DNA of 64,000 nucleotides, taken from the NCBI RefSeq assembly GCF_010882125.1, contig NZ_JAAGVZ010000003.1, positions 232,441 to 296,440 on the forward strand. Direction: 5' to 3'. This DNA comes from Peribacillus alkalitolerans (lineage in GTDB: Bacteria > Bacillota > Bacilli > Bacillales > DSM-1321). A model generated the notes under the pieces. The model worked only from the letters and a program-made list of their open reading frames with translations. It had not been told where the DNA came from and did not search any database. Below, one piece after another: positions 55,712 through 64,000 of this stretch (its first letter is position 1; each line of letters begins with the position of its first letter). The position numbers were made by a program, and so were the translations under genes.

Positions 55712-56827
55712 TTACAGATTTCCTCGTAATGCTTGCTCACGCTCAATCGATTCAAATAGAGCTTTGAAGTTTCCATCTCCGAAACCTTTTGCACCTTTTC
55801 GCTGAATGATTTCAATGAATACCGTTGGTCGGTCCATGATAGGCCTAGTGAAAATTTGCAGCAAGTATCCTTCATCGTCACCGTCAACTAGGATATTCAG
55901 CTCTTTTAATTTTTCGATTTCTTCATCGATATTTTTCACACGCTCACTTAACGTATCATAATAAGTGGAAGGTGTTTTCAGGAATTCGACCCCATTCTTT
56001 TTCAGTGCCGCTACAGTGGATACTATATCCTCTGTTAAAATCGCTAAATGCTGAACCCCAGGACCATTGAAGAAGTCAAGGTATTCCTGGATTTGTGATT
56101 TGCGTTTCCCTTCTGCAGGCTCATTGATTGGGAATTTAATGCGTCCGCCATTGTGCATAACCTTAGACATTAAGGAGGAATATTCTGTACTGATATCAGC
56201 ATTTGTAAAATGTCTCATTTCCTTAAAGCCCATGACTTTTTCATAATAGCTGACCCACTCATCCATCCTTTCTACGTTTCCTACTACATGGTCAATACCG
56301 ACGATGCCTGTATCGACCGTTGGGATTGTTGAGCTTTTAGCTTTAAATCCTGGCATGAATACACCAGTATAATTTTTACGTTCTACTAATGTGTGGATGG
56401 TGTCGCCGTATGTACCAATTACAGCTTTTTTGACAACACCATGCTCATCCGAAACTTCATGTGGAGGTTGGATTTCAATTGCACCGCGAGCTACAGCTTC
56501 AGCATACGCCTTATCCACATCATTCATCGTTAAAGCAATGTCTCGAACGCCATCTCCATGTTTCTTCACGAACTGTGCCACACGTGATGAATCATTCAGG
56601 GAACCTGTGATTACCAGACGGACTTTTCTTTGTTGCAGAACGTAAGAAACCGTTTCACGATTTCCTGTTTCCAACCCAGAATAAGCAACAATATTAAAAC
56701 CGAAAGCCGTACAGAAATAGTGGGCTGATTGCTTTGCATTACCAGAGTAAATCTCTAAATAATCCACATCTTGAACCGGAAAAAAATCTGTTACTTGATC
56801 TTGAGAAGACACTACTTTTTCTTTCAT
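55712..56827 (-). CDS. hpd: 4-Hydroxyphenylpyruvate dioxygenase
   Basis: 371 residues with two VOC domains. The C-terminal catalytic domain shows GIDHVVGNVERMDEW (first Fe ligand His), GPGVQHLAILTEDI (second His) and VFIEIIQRKGAKGFGDGN (Glu ligand and the family's C-terminal gate helix). It converts 4-hydroxyphenylpyruvate to homogentisate. GGGGGAACAG precedes the ATG. It starts the tyrosine operon hpd - hisC-like - flavin reductase-like - fah - hmgA, 94 bases after the lpd gene. Confidence 0.95.
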   Translation of the reverse strand: MKEKVVSSQDQVTDFFPVQDVDYLEIYSGNAKQSAHYFCTAFGFNIVAYSGLETGNRETVSYVLQQRKVRLVITGSLNDSSRVAQFVKKHGDGVRDIALTMNDVDKAYAEAVARGAIEIQPPHEVSDEHGVVKKAVIGTYGDTIHTLVERKNYTGVFMPGFKAKSSTIPTVDTGIVGIDHVVGNVERMDEWVSYYEKVMGFKEMRHFTNADISTEYSSLMSKVMHNGGRIKFPINEPAEGKRKSQIQEYLDFFNGPGVQHLAILTEDIVSTVAALKKNGVEFLKTPSTYYDTLSERVKNIDEEIEKLKELNILVDGDDEGYLLQIFTRPIMDRPTVFIEIIQRKGAKGFGDGNFKALFESIEREQALRGNL

Positions 56828-56921
56828 TACTGTTCCCCCTAAAATTATTGTACTATTCTGACTTCATTATAAAGATTGATCTACGTTCCTATCAAGAATG
56901 CCAAGTAAAGCTCTAACGCTA

Positions 56922-58352
56922 TTACGTACTAAAGTGATGTTCTTTTTGCTTAGATGGTGGCAAGTGTACGGCTTTTCCTCGCAATGCTTCTACCGCTTCT
57001 AAAACACTCTCATTGATACTCGGATGTGGATAATGAATGAATTCGAGGTCTTCTGTTCTTGCTACCATTTCTAAGGCAAGGACTGAACATGATATTAACT
57101 CTACGGCTCCTTGCCCAATCATATGAACTCCTAACACAAGATTGCTAGAAGCATCACTGATGACCTTTACCAGTCCATCCTTTTCCCCTAGTAAACTTGC
57201 ATAACCGTTACCACCTAAACTGAATTCAGCAACTTGAATGTCTTTCACATGCTGTCGTGCCTGCTCTTCGGTCATCCCGACAAATGCCATAGGTGGCTTC
57301 ATGTGAATAACAGTCGGAATAAAAGTTTGGTCACTTTCAGATAGAATACCGGCGATGGATTCCGCTGCCACTTTCCCCTGCTTGATCGCTTTTACGGCTA
57401 AGGTCGGGCCCTCTGTCACATCACCCACCGCGTAAATCGTAGGCTTGGAAGTACGACCCGTAGAATCGGTTAAGATGAACCCTTCGTTCGTAGTTTTCAC
57501 TCCTATCCGACTCAGACCTAAGTCTTCAGTATTCGGGATCACTTTTCCTGAAAGATATAGATGTGTTGCTTCAATCTTTTGATCACCAAATTGAATGGAT
57601 AGCTTTCCATCAAGTTGGTCTACATTCCCTATTGATGTCCCTTTAATAACCTGGATTTTCTTCTTCTTCAATTGACGCCTTAACTCCTTATTAATGGAGG
57701 AATCAAAAGAAAAATCACTTCTTTCTTCCGGGAAGATTAGAGTGATTTCCGAACCTAATAGGTTAAATGAACTCGCTACTTCCAAAGCGATATAGTCGTC
57801 TCCATAAATGACTAGTTTTTCAGGAAGCTCTCCCAATGAATAAATGGATAACCCATCTAGTATTCTTTTATGATCCACTTGGATGAAGTTTGGATGATCA
57901 TTCCGGCTACCTGTTGCGATGATTGCATGTTTAAATCGGTAAACAGTAAAAGCAAGATCATTTTCTACCCCAATTCGATCATCCGAGATAAAAGAAGCTG
58001 TTCCATTGATAATTTCTACAGAGTTAGCCTTCAATAAAGATTGTATGCCTTGTTTAAGCGAGTTAATCCGCTCTTTTTTTTCTGCATGTAATAGTGATAT
58101 ATCAAATTCAACCTGTTCAACCCGAAGTCCAAATTTTCCGGCTTGCTTAAAATCGTCCATTTTTTTCGCACTGACCGAGAAGACTTTTGAAGGGATACAT
58201 CCTTTATTCAAACAAACTCCGCCTAGTGCTTCTTTTTCAATCAACGTAACAGACAACCCAAGCTGAGCTGCCCGAATGGCAGCATGATAGCCACCTGGAC
58301 CTCCCCCAATAATAACTACATCTCTTTCTTCAGCAATTTCTCCAACTACCAT
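56922..58352 (-). CDS. Dihydrolipoyl dehydrogenase (E3)
   Basis: 476 residues: FAD-binding VIIGGGPGGYHAAI, redox disulfide GGVCLNKGCIPSK, a second NAD-binding segment (slightly altered as LVIYGDDYIALEVA in place of GxGxxG), and the C-terminal HYPHPSINES active-site His-x-His-Pro. It reoxidises lipoyl groups of the 2-oxo acid dehydrogenase complex encoded upstream. Its start overlaps the E2 stop by one base (TAATG). The changed NAD motif is unusual. Confidence 0.9.
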   Translation of the reverse strand: MVVGEIAEERDVVIIGGGPGGYHAAIRAAQLGLSVTLIEKEALGGVCLNKGCIPSKVFSVSAKKMDDFKQAGKFGLRVEQVEFDISLLHAEKKERINSLKQGIQSLLKANSVEIINGTASFISDDRIGVENDLAFTVYRFKHAIIATGSRNDHPNFIQVDHKRILDGLSIYSLGELPEKLVIYGDDYIALEVASSFNLLGSEITLIFPEERSDFSFDSSINKELRRQLKKKKIQVIKGTSIGNVDQLDGKLSIQFGDQKIEATHLYLSGKVIPNTEDLGLSRIGVKTTNEGFILTDSTGRTSKPTIYAVGDVTEGPTLAVKAIKQGKVAAESIAGILSESDQTFIPTVIHMKPPMAFVGMTEEQARQHVKDIQVAEFSLGGNGYASLLGEKDGLVKVISDASSNLVLGVHMIGQGAVELISCSVLALEMVARTEDLEFIHYPHPSINESVLEAVEALRGKAVHLPPSKQKEHHFST

Positions 58353-59581
58353 TACATCAACTCCACAAAGATTAGCGTTGGGTTCTCGATAAGCAGTGCA
58401 AATCGGTTAGTAAATTGAACTGCGGTTGCTCCGTCTACGACACGATGATCATATGACATCGAAATATTCATCATCGATCGAACAACGATTTCATCCTTTT
58501 CATTCACGACAGGTCTCTTTTTCGTTTTATGGAACGCCATCAATCCCACTTCTGGCGGGTTAATTATCGGAGTAGCCCCGATACTGCCTCCTAATGGACC
58601 GACATTACTAATCGTAAAGGTGCTTCCTGTGCATTCATTCACTTTTAATTGACCAGCTATTGCTTTATCGGTGAGATTCTTCATTTCCTCATGAAGGGAT
58701 TTAAGCGATTTTTGCTCGACATGCCTTAAAACCGGAACGATTAACCCTTCAGAAGTGTCCGTTGCAATTCCGATATGAATCGCATCATGTAGGTGGATAA
58801 TCTCATTTTCTTCATCAATAGATGCGTTGAAAATCGGGAACTCTTTTAAACAGATCGTTAATGCCTTCATAAAAAAGACAGTCGCCGAGATTGATTTTCC
58901 TTGTGCCTTCAGTAACTCTCGTAAAGCAATCAGCTCAGTTACATCAATTTCTTCAAAGTGAGTGCAATGAGGTATGGTATAAAGTGACTGTGCCATTTTT
59001 TTACCGATTTGTTTTCGTCGGCCTTTGTATGGTATGGATTTGGATGGAACGGTTTCTTGAGTTGGTATAGTTGTAACCTCCATTACAACAGGCTCAACCT
59101 TTGCTCCTTTAATAAAAGAGTACACATCTTCGTCGGTAATTCTCCCAGCCGGACCAGTCCCTATGACATCTTCAATCTGTATCCCATTTTCTCGAGCAAT
59201 TTTTCGAGTGTATGGTGAGGCCATGATTCGTTTATAAGAAGGGCGATCCATTTCGGGACTGAACTCTATGTTTCTATTTAATTCATTTATTTTTCTATCT
59301 GAATCATTTATTAGATTTATTTGACTTGGTTTAGAAGTATTCTTTTGCTCAGATTCTAAGATGAGGACTGTCGTTCCAACAGGAATCGTAGAACCAATTC
59401 GGACCTTTAGCTCTTTTACGATTCCTGAATAAGGTGAAGGTATTTCTGCGGTCATTTTGTCAGTTTGAACCTCTACAAGGGGATCATCGGCTTTTACATA
59501 ATCCCCAGGTTTTACGAAGAAATGATTTATATCAGCTTCCGTCATTCCTTCACCAATATCATGAAGCTTTACTTCAATCAT
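58352..59581 (-). CDS. Dihydrolipoyl acyltransferase (E2) of a 2-oxo acid dehydrogenase complex
   Basis: 409 residues: one lipoyl domain with VQTDKMTAEI (lipoyl-Lys), a subunit-binding domain near residues 120-160 (SPYTRKIARENGIQIED), and the acyltransferase domain with SYDHRVVDGA at the end (catalytic His). The single lipoyl domain and the T-D-K-M sequence are nearer to branched-chain/other acyl E2 than to multi-lipoyl pyruvate E2. AAGGAGGGG precedes the ATG. Confidence 0.9.
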   Translation of the reverse strand: MIEVKLHDIGEGMTEADINHFFVKPGDYVKADDPLVEVQTDKMTAEIPSPYSGIVKELKVRIGSTIPVGTTVLILESEQKNTSKPSQINLINDSDRKINELNRNIEFSPEMDRPSYKRIMASPYTRKIARENGIQIEDVIGTGPAGRITDEDVYSFIKGAKVEPVVMEVTTIPTQETVPSKSIPYKGRRKQIGKKMAQSLYTIPHCTHFEEIDVTELIALRELLKAQGKSISATVFFMKALTICLKEFPIFNASIDEENEIIHLHDAIHIGIATDTSEGLIVPVLRHVEQKSLKSLHEEMKNLTDKAIAGQLKVNECTGSTFTISNVGPLGGSIGATPIINPPEVGLMAFHKTKKRPVVNEKDEIVVRSMMNISMSYDHRVVDGATAVQFTNRFALLIENPTLIFVELM

Positions 59582-59592
59582 GGTTCCCCTCC

Positions 59593-60588
59593 TTAAAACT
59601 TCATCACTTTTTTCACTGCATGTATTACACGTTCAGGAGTTGGTAAATAAAAATCTTCGTATCCAAAGTATGGAACCGGCGTATCAAACCCTGAAACTTT
59701 TTCAACCGGCGCTTTTTGATACAAAAATGAAGTTTCATTAATCACAGAGAGAATATCATTTGCGACACTACTGGTGGGATGGGCCTCTTGAACAATGACG
59801 GTACGTCCCGTTTTTTGGACAGATTCCGCTATCATTTCTTCGTCTAAAGGATACAGAGTCCGTAAGTCAATTACATCACATTGGATTCCCATTTCCGATA
59901 ATTGCTTAGATGCATTCATCACAATTGGAACCATCGCTCCCCAAGCAATCAGAGTCAGGTCATCACCCTCTTGAAGCTTCTTCCCTTTTCCGATTTCCAC
60001 TTTATAATTCCCTTCTGGAATTAACTCTTTGGTAGAACGATAGCAACGCATAGGCTCTAAAAATAAAACAGGATCTGGATCTTCAATCGCGGCTATCATC
60101 AAGCCTTTTGCATCATATGGATTGGACGGGCAAACTACTTTAATCCCTGGCATATGAGTGAAAAGGGCTTCTGTACTGTCACAATGGATTTCCGGAGCAC
60201 GGACACCTGCCCCATATGGAGCCCTGATGACCATCGGAACGGTATAATGACCTAAAGTTCGTGAACGGAGTCTTACAGCATGTGTCATGATTTGCTCGTA
60301 AGCAGGATATATAAATCCCAAGAATTGAATCTCAACCACCGGCTTCAATCCATTGGCCGCCATCCCGATTGCTGCTCCGACAAATCCAGCTTCACTTAAA
60401 GGGGTATCAATGACACGATCTTCGCCAAACTCCTCTTGAAGGCCATCTGTTGCTCGGAATACCCCACCGTTTTTCCCAATGTCCTCTCCTAAAAGAAGCA
60501 CATGTTCATCTTCTTTCAATTTGACTCTCATCCCATCAGTAATCGCTGATACAAGCGTCAATGGCTTTGTCTTTTCCGCTAATCTCAT
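59593..60588 (-). CDS. 2-Oxo acid dehydrogenase E1 beta subunit
   Basis: 331 residues: LLGEDIGKNGGVFRAT, DTPLSEAGFVGAAIGMA, and VPMVIRAPYGAG, all standard for the beta subunit of heterotetrameric pyruvate or branched-chain 2-oxo acid dehydrogenases. It overlaps the E1 alpha stop by 4 bases and precedes E2 by 11 bases, so stoichiometric expression is likely. Confidence 0.92.
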   Translation of the reverse strand: MRLAEKTKPLTLVSAITDGMRVKLKEDEHVLLLGEDIGKNGGVFRATDGLQEEFGEDRVIDTPLSEAGFVGAAIGMAANGLKPVVEIQFLGFIYPAYEQIMTHAVRLRSRTLGHYTVPMVIRAPYGAGVRAPEIHCDSTEALFTHMPGIKVVCPSNPYDAKGLMIAAIEDPDPVLFLEPMRCYRSTKELIPEGNYKVEIGKGKKLQEGDDLTLIAWGAMVPIVMNASKQLSEMGIQCDVIDLRTLYPLDEEMIAESVQKTGRTVIVQEAHPTSSVANDILSVINETSFLYQKAPVEKVSGFDTPVPYFGYEDFYLPTPERVIHAVKKVMKF

Positions 60589-61655
60589 GATTCATCTCCT
60601 CTCAACACATGGAGAAGCTCTCGTTTTTGTTTTTCAATCGAATTTGTTGGCTTTTCAAACACAAAATCAAAAATGACAGCAGGGTCAGGCTTTGGATATT
60701 GCTCCATTTCGTCAACTGCCCTATTGATTTCAATTTCCGCTTCGGCAGCAACCTGTTTCGCCCAAGCCTCATCAAACCAGCCATTATTTTTCATGCAACG
60801 CTCTAGACGTAAAATCGGATCGGTTTCTTCACGGCGCATGCTACTCTCGTTTTGATCACGGTACTTCGTCGGATCATCCGCAGTCGTGTGTGCACCGTAT
60901 CTCCATGTCACCGCTTCAATTAAAGTCGGACCATCTCCATTTCGAGCCCTCTCTAGTGCGTTTAGCATTTCTACATACACGGCAAAGATGTCGTTTCCAT
61001 CAATACGGACCCCTGGAATATTATAAGCCAATGCTTTTTGGGCAATGGTTTTTGTATTCATCTGCTTGGATATTGGAACCGAAATCGCGAATTGATTGTT
61101 TTGATTAAAGAACACGACCGGCGCTTTGAACACGCTGGCAAAATTTAATCCCTCGTGAAAATCACCTTCGGATGTAGCTCCATCTCCAAAATAAGCAATG
61201 GCCGCATTCTTCGTCCCTTTTCTTTTTTCAGCAAAAGCCGCACCAGCTGCATGAGGTAGCTGTGTGGCAATCGGAATGCCAGGTGGAAATATGTTTAAAC
61301 CTTCAGGTGGCACGTTTCCATCATTGCGCCCATTCCAAAACAAAAGTACATTCCGCAGTGAGTGGCCGAAAGTAATGGTTGCCCCATGATCCCGATACGT
61401 AGGGAACATCCAGTCTCCTTTGCCTAGCGCAAGAGCACTTCCAACTTGTGAAGCTTCCTGCCCTTCAAAAGGAGCATACGTGCCTATCCTCCCTTGTCTT
61501 TGTAAGCTGATTCCTTTTCGGTCGAATGTGCGAATCCGGATCATATGCTGATAAAATTCTTTCGTCCGGTCTTCAGTTAACAGCTCTCGATGCTCATCAC
61601 TGATCCAATTCCCTTGAGGATCGAGTAGCTGTTTAATCGGAAATTGCTTCTCCAT
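60585..61655 (-). CDS. 2-Oxo acid dehydrogenase E1 alpha subunit (thiamine diphosphate)
   Basis: 356 residues: RQGRIGTYAPFEGQEASQVG, the thiamine-diphosphate motif GDGATSEGDFHEG...NQNN, and RYGAHTTADDPTKYR, which is the phosphorylation-loop region. The family handles pyruvate or branched-chain 2-oxo acids, but position right after phenylalanine dehydrogenase raises the possibility of phenylpyruvate. AGGAGGG precedes the ATG, 18 bases after the dehydrogenase stop. Confidence 0.92.
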   Translation of the reverse strand: MEKQFPIKQLLDPQGNWISDEHRELLTEDRTKEFYQHMIRIRTFDRKGISLQRQGRIGTYAPFEGQEASQVGSALALGKGDWMFPTYRDHGATITFGHSLRNVLLFWNGRNDGNVPPEGLNIFPPGIPIATQLPHAAGAAFAEKRKGTKNAAIAYFGDGATSEGDFHEGLNFASVFKAPVVFFNQNNQFAISVPISKQMNTKTIAQKALAYNIPGVRIDGNDIFAVYVEMLNALERARNGDGPTLIEAVTWRYGAHTTADDPTKYRDQNESSMRREETDPILRLERCMKNNGWFDEAWAKQVAAEAEIEINRAVDEMEQYPKPDPAVIFDFVFEKPTNSIEKQKRELLHVLRGDES

Positions 61656-61673
61656 TTTGACCCTCCTCTCATT

Positions 61674-62813
61674 TTAATTTCGTACCGACCATTTAGGTCT
61701 CTTCGCATGCGAAAAGAAACTGTTTCTACGAACGCGTGATTTCATTCTTTGCTCACAGAAAAGGTTTGCCGCTTCCACTGTCGTGATGCCGTTTGCACTC
61801 GCTTTTTCATAAATATTTAATAACGAATCATAAATCGCTTTTGTTTGTTTTAGGACACGCTGTTTATTTGGCTCATAAAGCTCATCCGCCACTTGAATCA
61901 ATCCACCTGCATTGACAATGTAATCCGGTGCATATAGAATCCCTTTATCCTTCAGCATTTGTCCATGGCGCAACTCCAACAGCTGGTTATTCGCCGAACC
62001 AACGACTGCCGCAACCTTGAGCTGTTCAATCGTTGCATCATTCAAAATTCCACCAAGCGCACAAGGAACGAACACATCTGCTTCCGCAGCATAAATTTCG
62101 TCTCCACTCACAACCTTGACTGCCACACCCATCTCTTTTCCTTTCGCTTGAATGGCTTCAATCGCAGCGACGTTAATGTCTGCCACATATAGGTCAGCAC
62201 CTGCTGACATTAGTTGTTCCGCCACTTTCGCGCCAACTTTACCTAACCCTTGTATCGCATATGTTTTACCGAATAAATCTTCCGTTCCCCAAATCACTTT
62301 ATTCGTCGCTTGAATGCCGTATATAACTCCTTGGGCAGTTGGAATTGAAGAATCGCCGCTTCCACCATATTCCTCATCCACACCCACAATACAATTCGTT
62401 TCTTTCAATGCATGTATGAAATCTTCAGGACTCGTCCCCATATCGGTCCCTGTATAAAAACGTCCGTTTAAAGACTCGACAAATTGACCGAAGGCACGGA
62501 ATAATTCAGGGCTTTTATCTGTTTTCGGGTCGCCAATGATGACAGCTTTCCCACCGCCGAAATCAACATCGGCCGCTGCACATTTATAGGTCATCCCTTT
62601 TGAAAGTCTTAGTACATCCTCTAGTGCATCCTCCACGCTTGCATACGGCTGCATTCTACAGCCACCTAGAGCTGGACCAAGCGAAGTGTTATGTATAGCA
62701 ATAATAGCCTTTAACCCTGTTTCTTCATCATTACAAAAAACAACCTGTTCATGACCCTTAATCTTTTCAAACATATCCAACTTCATTTCCCCCTTTTGAC
62801 CAACTAAACCCAT
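61674..62813 (-). CDS. pdh: Phenylalanine dehydrogenase (Glu/Leu/Phe/Val dehydrogenase family)
   Basis: 379 residues. Oxidative deamination of L-phenylalanine to phenylpyruvate with [41 protein letters not shown] (catalytic Lys) and [13 protein letters not shown] are family-wide. The strings [37 protein letters not shown] and the C-terminus [13 protein letters not shown] match the phenylalanine dehydrogenase of Lysinibacillus sphaericus as I recall it, and differ from leucine dehydrogenases (SSGNPSPVTAYG). The start is uncertain: ATG 62813 has GGGGG 8 bases upstream; 62828 overlaps that site. A cre-like site lies 125 bases upstream. First enzyme of the operon with the oxo acid dehydrogenase. 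Confidence 0.85.
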   Translation of the reverse strand: MGLVGQKGEMKLDMFEKIKGHEQVVFCNDEETGLKAIIAIHNTSLGPALGGCRMQPYASVEDALEDVLRLSKGMTYKCAAADVDFGGGKAVIIGDPKTDKSPELFRAFGQFVESLNGRFYTGTDMGTSPEDFIHALKETNCIVGVDEEYGGSGDSSIPTAQGVIYGIQATNKVIWGTEDLFGKTYAIQGLGKVGAKVAEQLMSAGADLYVADINVAAIEAIQAKGKEMGVAVKVVSGDEIYAAEADVFVPCALGGILNDATIEQLKVAAVVGSANNQLLELRHGQMLKDKGILYAPDYIVNAGGLIQVADELYEPNKQRVLKQTKAIYDSLLNIYEKASANGITTVEAANLFCEQRMKSRVRRNSFFSHAKRPKWSVRN

Positions 62814-62938
62814 TACGAAATCCCCCATCTATATAAATGTATTCTAGCAATCTGTCTTTTCACGATGATCTAAGCAAAAAATTTGGTATTACTATATTAC
62901 AAATCTTATTTTTCACATTGCGACCTATTCCGACAAAA

Positions 62939-62952
62939 AGTAAACGCTTACA
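62939..62952 (-). promoter_or_regulatory. cre-like site upstream of phenylalanine dehydrogenase
   Basis: On the minus strand, TGTAAGCGTTTACT matches the CcpA consensus except for the last base. It lies between the thioesterase stop and the dehydrogenase start, suggesting catabolite repression of the operon. Confidence 0.6.
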
Positions 62953-62960
62953 TTTCTATT

Positions 62961-63341
62961 CTAATAAAATGATTGGATAGTCTTTTTTGGCAGTATTGCC
63001 TGCCGCACATTCCCTATAGCAATTTTGACTTCTCCACATTTCACTTCAACCTCAGTTACTACTGAACGATGACTGGACTCGATGACTTTAGCAGAAAAAA
63101 GCAAGTTTGATCCTTCTTTCGCCGGTGACAAATGCTTCACACTAACCTCTGCCCCCATACCTTCCTCATGCTCCTCCAAAAAAGGTAAAATGACTTTTCT
63201 TGACACCCACTCCATATGATGCACAAGTGAAACAGTCGAGTACAAAGGATGAACCACTTTCTCATTAAAACTCGCAAACATGTCAGAGGTGACAACAACT
63301 TTCAACGTTTCTACATACCCAATTTCCAAGCCAGGCTTCAA
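62961..63341 (-). CDS. FlK-like hot-dog thioesterase
   Basis: 126 residues. YSTVSLVHHMEWVSRKVILP and GMGAEVSVKHLSPAKEGS match the FlK (fluoroacetyl-CoA thioesterase)-like hot-dog family: a Thr near residue 38, an acidic residue in the first helix and a His in VKHL are candidate catalytic residues. Length is normal. It precedes phenylalanine dehydrogenase in the same direction (about 150-base gap with the cre-like site). A possible role is release of an aryl- or acyl-CoA formed by the neighbouring complex. Confidence 0.75.
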   Translation of the reverse strand: MKPGLEIGYVETLKVVVTSDMFASFNEKVVHPLYSTVSLVHHMEWVSRKVILPFLEEHEEGMGAEVSVKHLSPAKEGSNLLFSAKVIESSHRSVVTEVEVKCGEVKIAIGNVRQAILPKKTIQSFY

Positions 63342-64000
63342 GCACCCACCTCAATTCACTATACAATAATATATAACGTTTATTTAACGATATGTTATCA
63401 TTTTGTATAATAAATCGTCAATAAATTGTCAATATTCTCACTTTATTTAAATTCTGCTTGGGTGGAAATACGTTTGACTTCATATTCATCAATTCAATAT
63501 TTTCAATCTAGCTGGATTTCCAAGGGTGTTAAATTACCTTTTCTAACCACTTTTTATCCTTCACTCCGCCTCCGAAATCCTCCCTCACTTATCATCACCT
63601 GCTTGTTTCCAAGTTTAATAGCGTCGCCATTTATCCACGACTAAACCCATTTATCCTTCACTCACCCCCGGATATCCTGCACTTTCGAAGGTTTTACCCT
63701 TCACTTTTGAAAATTTATCCTTCACTTTTTACGAATTCTTTAAATTTATCCTTCATTTGTCCTTCGATATCCACTTTTTATTCATTTTATCCTCCACTTA
63801 GATTACGTTATCGGTCACTTTGCCCAGATTTCAAACACTCCACCTCTTATAACTCTCACTCTTCACACCTGCTGGATTCCAAGTTTAATAGCGCCGCCAT
63901 TTTATCCACGACTAAACCCATTTATCCTTCACTCACCCCCGGATATCCTGCACTTTCGAAGGTTTTACCCTTCACTTTTGAAAATTTATCCTTCACTTTT
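63342..64000. other. Non-coding region with direct repeats, running off the window
   Basis: After the promoter area of the thioesterase gene (to about 63430), the sequence is filled with variants of TTATCCTTCACTTTT and contains a long direct repeat (next entry). No ORF with a ribosome site was found; a 72-codon plus frame at 63426 lacks one. Confidence 0.6.
63590..64000. repeat. Direct repeat of about 130 bases, two copies in the window
   Basis: Copy 1 spans about 63598-63729 and copy 2 about 63871-64000 (cut by the window edge). Shared landmarks: CCAAGTTTAATAGCG, CGCCAT, TTATCCACGACTAAACCC, CACCCCCGGATATCCTGCAC, TTTCGAAGGTTTTACCC. Between and within copies the short element TTATCCTTCACTT recurs every 20-40 bases. 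Confidence 0.8.

Noticed and set aside
55642..55887. 81-codon minus-strand frame
   Set aside because: Almost wholly inside hpd in another frame, with no independent start signal.

Overview
The window looks like a chromosomal segment of an aerobic, endospore-forming, low-GC Gram-positive of the Bacillaceae (Bacillus sensu lato). The evidence is a complete GerA-type germinant receptor operon, a cluster of GerP-like small spore proteins, two collagen-like proteins of exosporium type, strong AGGAGG-type ribosome binding sites, T-tailed hairpin terminators, cre-like sites and a sigma-54 promoter. The species cannot be fixed from the sequence alone.

Left part (1-19 kb) is a loose, gene-poor region. 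It holds an alanine/sodium symporter, a GpsA-like dehydrogenase next to a secreted glycerophosphodiesterase, a DUF4153 membrane protein with a YozG-type regulator and a DUF2975 protein, a small alarmone synthetase, the GerP-like genes, and a string of unrelated small genes. It also carries scars: an IS3 transposase tail, a resolvase fragment, a frameshifted TipAS-like remnant, and at least eight copies of an intergenic repeat that I do not see to the right of about 17.5 kb.

Middle (19-36 kb): a PAS-GGDEF-EAL protein, the gerA-type operon, an ABC exporter pair, an SGNH hydrolase, the DbpA RNA helicase, and a sigma-54 cassette (activator, class III aminotransferase, sodium/solute symporter) with a decayed partial duplicate just downstream.

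35.6-51 kb looks like a spore-surface glycoprotein locus. It has five glycosyltransferase-like genes (three with extra C-terminal, TPR-like regions), a sugar epimerase, and a dehydrogenase/oxidoreductase/aminotransferase/acyltransferase set that fits synthesis of a UDP-2,3-diacetamido-uronic acid. Next to these lie two collagen-like genes: a 93-triplet Gly-Pro-Thr protein and an unusual Cys/His-rich one whose start overlaps an upstream reading frame at a canonical A-AAA-AAC slippery heptamer. The second gene is flanked by a segmental duplication (tail of hmgA, a small membrane protein and a zinc-ribbon protein) in which one copy is decayed.

Right part (51.8-63.3 kb) is aromatic amino acid catabolism, all on the minus strand: a FlK-like thioesterase, phenylalanine dehydrogenase, a four-subunit 2-oxo acid dehydrogenase complex, then HPD, a HisC-like aminotransferase, a flavin reductase-like protein, fumarylacetoacetase and homogentisate dioxygenase (the homogentisate route for tyrosine). 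The window ends in a non-coding repeat array (63.4-64.0 kb) that runs off the edge.
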